From contig JADJMM010000007.1 of the NCBI GenBank assembly GCA_016709575.1, positions 229,727 through 293,726 on the forward strand: DNA of 64,000 nucleotides. Direction: 5' to 3'. The notes under the pieces were generated by a model. The model was not told the origin of the DNA and ran no database searches. It saw only the letters and a program-made list of their open reading frames with translations. The stretch's first letter is position 1. Each line of letters starts with the position of its first letter. Of this stretch, positions 1-8,718 are shown piece by piece. Both the position numbers and the translations under genes were made by a program. This stretch comes from Sphingobacteriaceae bacterium. GTDB lineage: Bacteria > Bacteroidota > Bacteroidia > B-17B0 > Aurantibacillaceae.

Positions 1-489
1 ATTGGAGTGGAGCAGCTATTTTATTGGTGGCATTAATTGTATTTATTATTCTGAAACTCACGAAAAAAACCTGAAGTTATTGTTGAACGCAAACCGGATG
101 TGCCGCCACATATTTTAGCTTTATCTCAATTAGAGAAAGTAAAGGAAGAAGCGATTTGGAAAGACGGCAAGACAAAAGAATATTATTCTGCCATTTCTGA
201 CTCTGTACGTTTGTACATTGAAGGTCGTTTTGGAATTCAAGCTTTAGAATTAACGACTGATGAAATTGTTCGTGCCTTTAAATCACAAGTGGTGGATGCA
301 GCGAGTAAAGAAAAATTACAACAAATGTTAGTGCTTTCCGATTATGTAAAGTTCGCTAAGCAAATTCCAATTGAGCAGGAACATGCTATTGCTTTACAAA
401 ACGCATTCGATTTTGTGAACGGAACAAAGCGTGAAGACGAAATTGTAATTGAAGAGGATACAACAACTAATACTGAAGAAACAAAATGA
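1..489 (+). CDS. Membrane-anchored protein upstream of batA (5' truncated, frameshifted)
   Basis: This is the 3' part of a gene that enters from the left edge. From base 3 a hydrophobic segment (AAILLVALIVFIILKL) is followed by a charged linker and a soluble helical domain with the conserved-looking stretch YYSAISDSVRLYIEGRFGI. The two parts lie in different frames: the A-run at 63-69 has one base too many, and removing one A joins KLTKK to PEVIVERKP. The GTG at 100 is therefore an internal codon and not the start. The stop overlaps the batA start (ATGA at 486-489), which indicates translational coupling. A single-span membrane protein in this position is typical of Bacteroidota bat operons. 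Its biochemical role is unknown; the operon context suggests an envelope complex with the VWA proteins. Confidence 0.7.
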
Positions 490-1496
490 TAAGTTATCTG
501 CAAGACATACAATTTGCCGAGAAACATTGGTTTTGGTTGTTCTTATTACTGCCCGTAATGATTGTTTGGTATTTCATCAAACTAAAAAAATACGAAGGTG
601 AAGTTCATTTTTCCTCTTTCGATAATTTTAAAGGCATAAAAACTTCTTTAAAAGCACGATTGCGTCATTTAGTTTTAGTGATGCGCTTAATGGGTGTATC
701 ATTAATTATTTTGGCTTTAGCTCGTCCACAATCCCGCAGCAGCTGGAAGGATATTAAAACAGAAGGAATTGATATTGTTATTAGTATGGATATCTCTTTA
801 TCGATGTTGGCGAAAGATTTTAAACCGAATCGTTTGGAAGTAGCGAAAGAAGTTATCATTGATTTTATTGATGCCCGTCCAAATGATAAAATTGGTTTAG
901 TAATTTTTAGCGGCGAGGCATTTACACAATGTCCTTTAACTGTTGACCATAAAATTCTAAAAAATATGTTTCCTGATATTAAAGCGGGAATGTTAGATCA
1001 AGGAACTGCGATTGGTTTGGGCTTAGCAGATGCAGTTGCGCGTATTAAAGATAGCAAAGCAAAAAGTAAAGTCATTATTTTAATTTCGGATGGTGTGAGT
1101 AACGTTGGAGAAATTGCACCTATGACCGCAGGAGAAATTGCTAAAACTTACGGCTTACGTGTTTATACTATTGGAGTTGGAACAAAAGGAAAAGCATTAC
1201 AGCCCGTAGCCATGTATCCTAACGGACAATTAGAATACGATTATGTGGATGTAGAGATTGATGAAGAGGTAATGACGAAAATTGCCAACATGACCGGCGG
1301 AAAGTATTTCAGAGCAACCAATAAAGAAAGTTTATCGAGCATCTATAAAGAAATCGACAAATTAGAAAAAACAATTATAAGCGAAAAGAGTTTCTCTAAT
1401 AAGGCAGAACATTTTTTGCCTCTAGGTATCGGAGCTCTTATTTCGTTATTACTTGAATTTATTTTAAAACGAATCGTATTTAAATCAGCACCATAA
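486..1496 (+). CDS. batA: BatA, membrane-anchored VWA-domain protein
   Basis: This 336-residue protein has two hydrophobic segments at the N-terminus (about 17-31 and 62-80), a von Willebrand factor A domain (about 90-285) and a C-terminal membrane span near residue 310. The metal-ion-dependent adhesion site is complete: DISLS (DxSxS), the threonine in DQGTAIG, and the aspartate in LISDG. It overlaps the upstream gene by 4 bp and batB by 1 bp, so the operon is tightly coupled. In the Bacteroides fragilis system Bat proteins were linked to aerotolerance, and related VWA/MoxR operons act in envelope stress or assembly of protein complexes. The precise role is not established. Identification is firm from the domain layout and gene order. 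Confidence 0.93.
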   Translation: MISYLQDIQFAEKHWFWLFLLLPVMIVWYFIKLKKYEGEVHFSSFDNFKGIKTSLKARLRHLVLVMRLMGVSLIILALARPQSRSSWKDIKTEGIDIVISMDISLSMLAKDFKPNRLEVAKEVIIDFIDARPNDKIGLVIFSGEAFTQCPLTVDHKILKNMFPDIKAGMLDQGTAIGLGLADAVARIKDSKAKSKVIILISDGVSNVGEIAPMTAGEIAKTYGLRVYTIGVGTKGKALQPVAMYPNGQLEYDYVDVEIDEEVMTKIANMTGGKYFRATNKESLSSIYKEIDKLEKTIISEKSFSNKAEHFLPLGIGALISLLLEFILKRIVFKSAP

Positions 1497-2535
1497 TGTT
1501 TAGGTTCGAAAACGACATATTTTTTTATGCCTTTGCAGCATTACCAATAATGTTGGTGATTTTTATTTGGTATTTGTATTCTGTGAAACGCCGTTTAAAA
1601 AAATTAGGCGAATACGAATTAGTGAAATTATTAGTGCCGGATGACTCTAAATCAAAAAAGATTACAAAGTTCATCATCTTAATGTTAGCATTCAGTAGTT
1701 TGATTTTAGCAGTTTGTAACTTACAAACCGGAAGTAAAACGCAGGAAGTAAAACGTGAAGGCGCTGATATCATTGTGTGCTTAGACGTATCAAATAGTAT
1801 GTTGGCACAGGATTTATCGCCAAACCGTTTAGAGCGTGCTAAGTTTGCTTTGGAGAAAATGATTGACAAGTTGGAAGGCGATCGTTTAGGAATAATCGTT
1901 TTCGCTGGCGAAGCTTATGTTCAATTACCTATCACAACGGATTACAGTGCTGCAAAATTATTTTTAGGAAGTATCAATACACAAATGGTTCCAACACAAG
2001 GAACAAACATTGGCGCCGCTATTCGTAAGGCAATGGAAGGTTTCAGTAAGGATCTTGAAAAAAATAAAACAATTGTCGTTATCACCGACGGAGAGAATCA
2101 CGAGCCTGAAGCTGTTGAAGCCGCAGAAGAGGCAGGAAAAGCAGGAATTTTAGTGAATTGTATTGGTGTTGGTTCCGAAACGGGTGTTCCAATTCCTATA
2201 ATGGAAAATGGAGCGGTGCAAGGGTATAGAAAAGATAAAGATGGTAACACTGTGGTAACAAAATTGAACAGGGAAGTATTGCAAGAAATAGCCGGAAAAA
2301 CGGATGGAATTTTTGTGCAAGCTACAAATGCTGATATTGGTTTAAATGCCATTCTTGATAAATGATCTCAATTAGAGAAAAAACAAATCGACACCAATAT
2401 GTATACCGATTACGAAGACCAATTCTAATGGTTCTTAGGTTTAGCTTTATTATTATTTATTATAGAGTTTTTCATAAGCGAACGTGTAAGTAATTGGTTC
2501 CGTAAATTTTTGGCGAATGTTTTAAAATCAAATAA
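1496..2535 (+). CDS. batB: BatB, second VWA-domain membrane protein, interrupted by two in-frame stops
   Basis: The protein has N-terminal membrane segments (about 8-26 and 59-75) and a VWA domain with an intact MIDAS: DVSNS, TQGTNIG and ITDGE. The frame is stopped by TGA at 2363-2365 and TAA at 2426-2428, yet the same frame continues with the expected family C-terminus, including YTDYEDQF, a missing glutamine, then WFLGLALLLFIIEFFI (the last membrane span). Both stops could be one-base C-to-T changes (CGA to TGA, CAA to TAA). The frame then runs into batC without a stop. Adding one T to the TTTT at 2520-2523 would end BatB at the TAA at 2533-2535 and open an ATG for BatC at 2517. I read the lesions as sequence errors or recent damage. 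Confidence 0.85.
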
Positions 2536-3223
2536 ACAAGTTACTACTATCTTAATCTTAGCTTCTCTTGTTAGCGTTAATAAATTATCCGCTCAAAAAG
2601 ACAAGGAATTAGTTTATAAAGGAAATAATAATTATTACAGCGGCAGAAATGTTACAGCCATAAATGAATATCGCGAAGCTTTAAAATTAAACCCTGCCTT
2701 AAAGAAAGCGAATTTCAATTTAGGTGATGCTATCTACAAAGAAGCTGTCAATATTAAAAATTCAAAAAGTAAAGCACCAATAATGGGAATGAAACCGGAT
2801 TCTCTTGCTAATATTATGTTGGATGAAGCCGCTGCTCAATTTGATGTGGTATCACAAACAGTTTCACATAAAGATACTGTTCACAAAGCTCTACATAATT
2901 TAGGTAATTGTCGTTTGAAGCAAGAAAACTGGCAAGCAGCAGTTGATGCCTACAAAAAATCGTTAAAGGTGGATCCGAAAGATGAAGACACCCGTTATAA
3001 TTTAGCTTACGCTCAGAAAAAATTAAAAGAGCAAGAGAAAAAGGATAAAGACAAGAATAAAGATAAACAGCAACAACAGCAGCAGCAACAAGATCAACAA
3101 CCGCAAATGTCGAAAGAGCAAGCTGAACGTATGTTGAATGCATTGCAGAACATGGAGCAAAAATTACAAGGCAAAAAGAAAAAAGGCGACGGTCAGAAGG
3201 TGAAAACGGAGAAGGATTGGTAG
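2510..3223 (+). CDS. batC: BatC, secreted TPR protein with Gln-rich tail
   Basis: About 237 residues. There is a signal-peptide-like start (TTILILASLVSVNKLSA followed by Q), then TPR repeats (one around AINEYREALKLNPALKKANFN, another around AAVDAYKKSLKVDPKDEDTR), then a lysine/glutamine-rich low-complexity stretch with eight consecutive glutamines and a basic tail. The visible start is TTG at 2510, but the ATG at 2517 would become the start if the adjacent T-run has lost one base; this also restores the usual short batB/batC overlap. It is the third gene of the bat operon and probably a periplasmic scaffold for BatA/BatB. The acidic or basic linker length is variable in the family. Confidence 0.88.
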   Translation: MANVLKSNKQVTTILILASLVSVNKLSAQKDKELVYKGNNNYYSGRNVTAINEYREALKLNPALKKANFNLGDAIYKEAVNIKNSKSKAPIMGMKPDSLANIMLDEAAAQFDVVSQTVSHKDTVHKALHNLGNCRLKQENWQAAVDAYKKSLKVDPKDEDTRYNLAYAQKKLKEQEKKDKDKNKDKQQQQQQQQDQQPQMSKEQAERMLNALQNMEQKLQGKKKKGDGQKVKTEKDW

Positions 3224-3257
3224 AAATCGGTTAAAGGTTTAAAGTATAAGGTTAAAA

Positions 3258-5102
3258 GTGGATATAAGTGTAAATAAAAGAAATTGGATGGTTGCAATGC
3301 TTAGCGTTGTGGCTACTTGTTTTTCTATTTCACTACGAGCACAAAAATTAACTGTTCAAGTAAGTGCTAATAAAGTTCAAGTAGGTGCAGCGTTTCAAGT
3401 TGTATTTACTGTTAATGCACAGCCTTCTACTTATACCCCGCCAAATTTTAAAGACTTCGATATTTTTTCGGGACCAAACACAAGTCAAAGTATGCAATAT
3501 GTGAATGGTTCTTTATCGCAATCATTTTCTATTTCATTTTTAATTGCAGCAAAGAAAGAAGGAAAGTTACAGATTGGTCCTATGACCATGGTGGTTAACG
3601 GACAAAGTATTGCTAGTACTCCTGTAAATATTGAAGCTACAAAAGGTGCTGTACCTCCTGGACAACAGCAACAACAAACTCAATCCACACAGAACCCTGA
3701 CGAGCAAACTACAAAAAGTAGTGGTGATGATGTATTTGTAAAAACTATTGTGAGCAAAACCAAATGTTATATTGGAGAGCAGATTCAAGTGATTCAAAAA
3801 ATTTATTCGCGTTTTGATTTAAGAGGATTTCAAAATGTAAAATTTCCTGCATTTAATGGCTTTTGGTCGCAACAACCGGAAGGCGTTCCTAACGTTCAAT
3901 TACAAATTGAAAATGTAGATGGTGTAAATTATTATGTAGGAGAATTCAATAAAACTTACGTTTTCCCTCAGCGTACCGGTGAGTTGACAATTGATCCATG
4001 TGAAGTAGAATGTGTAGTAAGAAAACAAAGTAATAAAAAGCCACGTAATATTTTCGAGCAATTTTTTGGAGGTGGGGGTTTTGAAGATGTAGTAGTAAAA
4101 GCTTACAGCCGTAAAACTAAGATTAATGTAATGGATGTGCCGGAAGCAGGGAAGCCTCTTAATTTTTCGGGAGGTGTTGGGAATTTGAATTACAAAGTAG
4201 AAGCCACAAAAAATAATGTAAAAGCTAACGACGCTTTCAATTTAAAAATTACCATTAGCGGAAAAGGAAATTTAAAATTATTAGAAGCTCCTAAATTAAC
4301 TTTGCCTGAGAGTTTCGAGAGCTACGAGCCAAAAATCACTGAAAATATTTCCAATGCCGGTGGTGTAAGTGGCTCTAAAACTTATAATTATTTAATTATT
4401 CCACGTGAACCCGGAGATTTTGTTTTGAATAGTTTAGACTTCAGTTATTTCGATTTAGATAAAAAGAAATACGTTACCATTCCTTCCCCTGAATTAAAAA
4501 TTACTGTAACGCCAGGCGATGGTAAGAGTAATGCTTCAGCTCAGGTATTCGATCATTTAAAGAACGAGGTAAAAGAAACTGAAAACGACATTCGATATAT
4601 TAAGAAAGGAGATTTCGAATTACAAAAAAGTGATGCGGAGTTTTTTAATTCATCAATACATTTATTTTTGTTAACCTTCCCGTTAATTTTATTTGTAGGT
4701 GGGTTAGCATATCGTACGTATTATATTAAGCAAAATAGTGATGTTGTTGCTTTAAAAGGAAGGAAAGCAGCAAGCTTCGCGAAAAAGCAATTAATAAGTG
4801 CTGAAAAGCAAATGAAGCAAAATAACAAAGAGGCTTTCTATACCGAAGTGACGAACGCTTTAAACAGTTATTTAGGAAATAAATTTAATATCCCTGTTGC
4901 AGATTTATCAAAGGATAATATCACCAAAGAATTGCAATTGCGCTCTATTCGTCCGGATACGCAGCTAAAATTATTTGATACCATTAACCAATGTGAGTAT
5001 GCAAAATACGCTCCTGGCGCAGTGAGTGGCGATTTGCAAGCGGTTTATAATAGTACGGTTGAATTAATTTCGACTATTGAAAGTGAAATGAAACATGTTT
5101 AA
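3258..5102 (+). CDS. batD: BatD family protein
   Basis: This 614-residue envelope protein has a signal peptide (MVAMLSVVATCFSISLRAQ), a long beta-rich periplasmic region with repeated immunoglobulin-like segments, a Gln-rich linker near residues 137-145, one membrane span at about 470-490 (FLLTFPLILFVGGLAY) and a cytoplasmic helical tail of about 120 residues resembling the domain of the first gene in the operon. It fits the BatD (oxygen tolerance) family in length and order. The GTG at 3258 gives the longest frame; the ATG at 3288 lies closer to the hydrophobic core, and either may be used. The 3' end overlaps batE by 8 bp. Confidence 0.9.
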   Translation: MDISVNKRNWMVAMLSVVATCFSISLRAQKLTVQVSANKVQVGAAFQVVFTVNAQPSTYTPPNFKDFDIFSGPNTSQSMQYVNGSLSQSFSISFLIAAKKEGKLQIGPMTMVVNGQSIASTPVNIEATKGAVPPGQQQQQTQSTQNPDEQTTKSSGDDVFVKTIVSKTKCYIGEQIQVIQKIYSRFDLRGFQNVKFPAFNGFWSQQPEGVPNVQLQIENVDGVNYYVGEFNKTYVFPQRTGELTIDPCEVECVVRKQSNKKPRNIFEQFFGGGGFEDVVVKAYSRKTKINVMDVPEAGKPLNFSGGVGNLNYKVEATKNNVKANDAFNLKITISGKGNLKLLEAPKLTLPESFESYEPKITENISNAGGVSGSKTYNYLIIPREPGDFVLNSLDFSYFDLDKKKYVTIPSPELKITVTPGDGKSNASAQVFDHLKNEVKETENDIRYIKKGDFELQKSDAEFFNSSIHLFLLTFPLILFVGGLAYRTYYIKQNSDVVALKGRKAASFAKKQLISAEKQMKQNNKEAFYTEVTNALNSYLGNKFNIPVADLSKDNITKELQLRSIRPDTQLKLFDTINQCEYAKYAPGAVSGDLQAVYNSTVELISTIESEMKHV

Positions 5103-5847
5103 AGTAAGAAACATATTTATAGTTTTGATGATGTTGCTGAGTTTGGCTTCATTCTCGAATGACTTGCTTAAAAAAGCTGAAACCGCTTACGAAAAACGCG
5201 AATACAAAAAAGCGATTGAATCATACGAACAATTGCTAAAGGAAGGTTATACTTCTTACCAATTGTATTATAATTTAGGAAATGCCTACTATCGTAATCG
5301 TCAGTTAGGAAAAGCGATTTACAATTACGAACGTGCTAAGAAATTAAATCACACCGACGAGGATGTAAAAAATAACTTGAATTTGGCTTATACCAAAACT
5401 ATAGATAAAATTGAGGTAAAAGAGAATTTCTTTATCAGCGCCGTTAAAACAAATTTATTGAGTAGTTTCACTACAACAACTTGGGCTTGGATGACTATTG
5501 GCGCCTCTGCTTTATTCTTTTTGTTTTTGTATTTAGTTATAGCCGGACAATCAGTGGTTATAAAACGACTGTCATTTTTCGCCTCTGTTGTTTTATTAAT
5601 TGCTTTTTTCATTGTTTATTTTTTAGGCAACTCAGCCAAAAGTGCGAAAGAAGAAAATAGTTTCGCTATCATTACTGTTACTGAGACAAAAGTATATACC
5701 GAACCAACTTCTACAGCAACTTCTAAATTTGGTTTACACGAAGGTACACGCGTTCGAATAGTAGAGCCAAATGCTGATTGGATTCTCATTAAACTCGAAA
5801 ACGGTAACGAGGGCTGGTTGCGCTTGAGTGACGTTGGTGTCTTCTAA
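5095..5847 (+). CDS. batE: BatE, TPR and SH3-like domain protein
   Basis: The protein has 250 residues. A signal or anchor segment (IFIVLMMLLSLASF) is followed by TPR repeats (AYEKREYKKAIESYEQLLKEG and YYNLGNAYYRNRQLGKAI), two adjacent membrane spans at about 128-150 and 158-178, and a C-terminal bacterial SH3-like domain (about 190-250: TETKVYTEPTSTATSKFGLHEGTRVRI, shown here in part, ending GWLRLSDVGVF). This is the standard layout of the last bat gene. It overlaps batD by 8 bp, so it is translated from the same transcript. The SH3-like domain probably contacts peptidoglycan or a partner protein in the periplasm. Confidence 0.9.
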   Translation: MFKVRNIFIVLMMLLSLASFSNDLLKKAETAYEKREYKKAIESYEQLLKEGYTSYQLYYNLGNAYYRNRQLGKAIYNYERAKKLNHTDEDVKNNLNLAYTKTIDKIEVKENFFISAVKTNLLSSFTTTTWAWMTIGASALFFLFLYLVIAGQSVVIKRLSFFASVVLLIAFFIVYFLGNSAKSAKEENSFAIITVTETKVYTEPTSTATSKFGLHEGTRVRIVEPNADWILIKLENGNEGWLRLSDVGVF

Positions 5848-5904
5848 TATAAAATTCTCAAGTATTTTGTTCTTAGCTCTTAAAAGATTATTTTCGTTAT
5901 TCTT

Positions 5905-6489
5905 ATGCGTCAATTCTTACTTCTTATATTTATTTCTTTTTCCTTAACCACTTTTTCTCAGAACGCGGATTTACGTATTCTAAAAAACATTAATAAAACT
6001 GATCACAAAGTTTGGGATGAAAGTATGCGCATCACTTCAGATGGCGTTTTTCCATTTATGGTGATTAGTCCAGCAGCTTTATGGTTAACGGGACACATAA
6101 ACAAAGATGAAACCATGAAACGCAACGGTGTAAAAACTGTTATTGCTATTGGAGGAAATATTTTAATTACTGAAGCCCTGAAAAGAAGTATTAAACGTCC
6201 GCGACCATACACCTCATATCCTGACAATATTATTTTGCGTAAAAAAACAACCGGCTTTTCTTTTCCATCCGGACATACATCGTGCGCTTTTGCAACAGCA
6301 ACGGCTTTAACTTTGAGTACAAAAAAATGGTATGTGGCGGTCCCTGCTTTTACTTATGCAGGTTTTGTGGGTTATTCACGAATGCGATTAGGCGCGCATT
6401 TTGGAAGTGATGTATTAGTTGGAATTTTAGTCGGAGTGGGTTCTAGTCTGCTAACCTGGCAATGCGACAAATGGATTAATAACAAATAA
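5905..6489 (+). CDS. PAP2 superfamily phosphatase
   Basis: This protein of 194 residues begins with a signal peptide (LLLIFISFSLTTFSQ). It carries the three acid-phosphatase motifs of the PAP2 family: a K-rich RP motif (KRSIKRPRPY), PSGHTS, and SRMRLGAHFGSDV with the catalytic histidine and aspartate. Such enzymes dephosphorylate lipid or undecaprenyl pyrophosphates or other phosphomonoesters at the membrane. Short hydrophobic helices surround the motifs. The signal peptide suggests a periplasm-facing active site. It starts 57 bp after batE and could be read from the same transcript, but no functional link to Bat is known. The substrate cannot be assigned. Confidence 0.88.
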   Translation: MRQFLLLIFISFSLTTFSQNADLRILKNINKTDHKVWDESMRITSDGVFPFMVISPAALWLTGHINKDETMKRNGVKTVIAIGGNILITEALKRSIKRPRPYTSYPDNIILRKKTTGFSFPSGHTSCAFATATALTLSTKKWYVAVPAFTYAGFVGYSRMRLGAHFGSDVLVGILVGVGSSLLTWQCDKWINNK

Positions 6490-6490
6490 C

Positions 6491-6915
6491 ATGAAACAAC
6501 GAATTTCTTTTTCACCATTGGCGTTTCTGATTTGGAAGCTATGCGTGATTTCTATAAAGAAAAATTTGGTTGGGAAACCATGAAAGATAGTGATGGCATT
6601 GTATTTTTTAAATTGAATGGATTTATTTTTGGATTATATCCTAAAAATGAATTAGCAGAAGATATTGGAGTTGCGGATAACGGCACTGGCTTTAAACAAT
6701 TCTCAATAGCCATTAACATGAATTCAGAAAAGGAAATTGATGATTTGTTTGCCGACTTTAAAAAGAAAGGCGTAAACATTATTAAAGCACCCGAAAAAGT
6801 ATTTTGGGGCGGATACAGAGGCTACGTTGCTGATATTGAAAATAATTATTGGGAGTTTGCTTTTAATCCGTTTTTGAAATTGGATGGTGACGGGAATGTG
6901 GACTTACATGAGTAA
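6491..6915 (+). CDS. VOC family (glyoxalase/bleomycin-resistance fold) protein, frameshifted near its start
   Basis: The visible 127-residue frame from 6532 (EAMRDFYKEKFGWE onward) is a single VOC-type beta-alpha-beta-beta-beta unit, ending EFAFNPFLKLDGDG. Its true start lies at the ATG at 6491, two bases after the PAP2 stop codon: adding one A near 6499 reads MKQTNFFFTIGVSDLEAM, which is the expected first strand of the fold. Restored length is 141 residues. The final strand (YVADIENNYWEFAFNP) holds the glutamate that binds metal in many members. VOC proteins include metal-dependent lyases, dioxygenases and binding proteins, so no reaction is assigned. Confidence 0.8.
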
Positions 6916-6963
6916 TAAGTGAGGAAATGTATTATGTCGTATTGATTTGAAATTCAGGTTTTC

Positions 6964-8475
6964 TTACTCATACAACTTCTCAAAAGCTTTAGGCAACTTT
7001 GCAATAACATCTGTTGCTAATAAACTTTCAATATGTATTTTTTTAAGAGCGCTATCGGCTGCTGAGCCGTGTATGTAAACGCCAATGAGTGCAGCTTGGG
7101 GTGGGGTGTAACCTCTTGCTAATAATCCTAAAATAATTCCTGTTAAAGTATCACCACTGCCACCTTTTGCTAATCCTGCATTGCCTGTTGAATTGAAGAA
7201 AACATTTCCATCAGGCATTACAGTTTGTGTGTAAGCGCTTTTTAAAACTAAAATACAACGGTGTTTAATGGCAAATTGTTTAGCACTTTCTAAACGTTCG
7301 AAATCGTTAATGTGTTTTTGTGTGAGTCTGTCAAATTCTTTTACATGCGGTGTTAAAATTGTATCAGGCGCTAAAAAACTTAGCCAGGTTTTGTTATTGG
7401 CTAAAATATTTATCGCATCTGCATCAAATACCATTGGTAAAGTGTAATTCAATAATTTTTTAATTACACTTTCAGTCACAGCCTCCGTTCCAATACCCGG
7501 ACCAATTCCTACAGCGGTAATTTTATCCATGTGAGGTAATTCAGAAATTAATTCTTCATTACTGTCGGCATTTACCATTGCTTCCGGTATCGAGCTTTGT
7601 AAAATTTCTATTCCTTTTTTTGGAGTTTGCACAGTTAACATTCCGGCACCACTTCTTAAACAAGCTTTAGCTGCAATAACAGAAGCGCCCATTTTTCCAT
7701 AAGCACCGGCCACTAATAAAGCGTGACCGAAATTTCCTTTGTGGGAAAATTTAGCACGATGTTTTAATAATGGTTGTAAATCAGATTTAGTAATGTAATA
7801 ATGTGGAGTAAAAATATTATGGATGAAAGTTTTGTCTAATCCAATATCCAACACTTCAAATTCTGGAAAGTAAATGCCATTCTGCGGCATAAAAAAAGAA
7901 AACTTCGGAAACTGAAAACTCAAGGTCACCGAACTACGAACAATCACATCATCTTTGACATTTTCCTTATCAGCATACAATCCGGAAGGTATATCAATGC
8001 TAATGACAAAAATTTTAGTGGCGTTTATGAAATTCACAAGAGAAGCTACAATTCCTGAGAGCGGTTTGTTTAATCCTGTTCCAAACAAAGCATCAATCAC
8101 TAAAGTGTTTGAGGTAATTTCTATGGGCTTTAAATCTTCTTCTTTGTCAATGTAAAATAGCGCTTCAGGTTTTAATTCTTTTAGACGTTCTAAATTTATT
8201 TTGAAATCTTCACTGCCGTTTTCGGCATGATTTAAGACGTAAACTTTAACTGAATAATTGCGTTTAATTAAGAAACGGGCAATAGCTAAACCATCTCCGC
8301 CGTTATTGCCTTTTCCACAAAAGATGAGGAACTCAGAATCAATGGAAGCGTTTTTTACAATATGTTTTATACAAGCAGTGGCAGCCCGCTCCATTAAATC
8401 AATAGAAGCAATTGGTTCATTTTTTATAGTGAACGCATCACATACTTTTATCTGTTCAGCACTAAGTATTTTCAT
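6964..8475 (-). CDS. nnr: Bifunctional NAD(P)H-hydrate epimerase / ADP-dependent NAD(P)H-hydrate dehydratase
   Basis: This 503-residue enzyme repairs hydrated NADH and NADPH. The N-terminal YjeF-type epimerase domain (about 1-215) shows FCGKGNNGGDGLAIAR and the aspartates of VIDALFGTGL. The C-terminal ribokinase-like dehydratase domain (about 230-500) shows GHALLVAGAYGKMGASVIAA and the catalytic GGSGDTLTGI. The ATG at 8475 is chosen over an upstream TTG (8481) because it overlaps the stop of the small upstream gene as ATGA, a translational-coupling arrangement. Length and domain order match the bacterial fused enzyme. Confidence 0.95.
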   Translation of the reverse strand: MKILSAEQIKVCDAFTIKNEPIASIDLMERAATACIKHIVKNASIDSEFLIFCGKGNNGGDGLAIARFLIKRNYSVKVYVLNHAENGSEDFKINLERLKELKPEALFYIDKEEDLKPIEITSNTLVIDALFGTGLNKPLSGIVASLVNFINATKIFVISIDIPSGLYADKENVKDDVIVRSSVTLSFQFPKFSFFMPQNGIYFPEFEVLDIGLDKTFIHNIFTPHYYITKSDLQPLLKHRAKFSHKGNFGHALLVAGAYGKMGASVIAAKACLRSGAGMLTVQTPKKGIEILQSSIPEAMVNADSNEELISELPHMDKITAVGIGPGIGTEAVTESVIKKLLNYTLPMVFDADAINILANNKTWLSFLAPDTILTPHVKEFDRLTQKHINDFERLESAKQFAIKHRCILVLKSAYTQTVMPDGNVFFNSTGNAGLAKGGSGDTLTGIILGLLARGYTPPQAALIGVYIHGSAADSALKKIHIESLLATDVIAKLPKAFEKLYE

Positions 8476-8625
8476 TTGCAATTACAATCGTTATCACAGC
8501 CTGCCCTGTTTTTTTCGGGGTTATCTTTTTTCTTGATAGAGAAAGCAGGCTTTAAAAAATTTGAATAATAAAAACACAAAAGCCCCAGCCACCAAAATGT
8601 AAACTATTATATTCTGAACATTCAT
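8472..8625 (-). CDS. FeoB-associated Cys-rich small membrane protein (frameshifted)
   Basis: This small gene, reading on the minus strand, starts at ATG 8625. MNVQNIIVYILVAGAFVFLL forms one membrane span. A surplus A at about 8560 shifts the frame; removing it gives FFKPAFSIKKKDNPEKN followed by a cysteine-rich tail, GCDNDCNCK, for about 50 residues. A single span followed by a short tail with a C-x3-C-x-C cluster is the pattern of the FeoB-associated Cys-rich membrane proteins. No feoB is nearby. The stop overlaps the nnr start (ATGA). The function is unknown; metal handling is a family-based guess. Confidence 0.6.
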
Positions 8626-8650
8626 CTTATTACAAATCTAACTAGAAGCA

Positions 8651-8713
8651 AAGTGTCATGCTGAACTTGTTTCAGCATCTATTAGATTCCGAATCAAGTT
8701 CGGAATGACAGGC
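8651..8713. repeat. Intergenic palindromic repeat (GTCATGCTGAA type)
   Basis: The sequence GTCATGCTGAACTTGTTT CAGCATCT is followed by ATTCCGAATCAAGTTCGGAATGACA (written in parts). It holds two short inverted repeats, ATGCTGAA/TTCAGCAT and ATTCCGAA/TTCGGAAT, and its outer ends GTCAT/ATGACA also pair. Related elements occur at 31325-31448 and 55455-55490. Non-coding dispersed repeats of this form are common between Bacteroidota genes. Confidence 0.7.
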
Positions 8714-8718
8714 CTCTT

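Noticed and set aside
2363..2428. Alternative genetic code (TAA/TAG read as glutamine) to explain the stops in batB and terC
   Set aside because: Many intact genes here end with TAA, TAG or TGA at the family-expected C-terminus (pheT TAG, batC TAG, gyrB TAA), so reassignment would fuse unrelated proteins.
1496..3223. True BatB-BatC fusion protein
   Set aside because: The frame is open across the junction, but adding one T restores both a BatB stop (2533) and a BatC ATG (2517) in the usual overlapping layout, and BatC keeps its own signal peptide.
8258..8536. Plus-strand frame opposite the nnr gene
   Set aside because: It lies antisense to a well-supported enzyme and to the small Cys-tail gene; the composition is that of a shadow frame.
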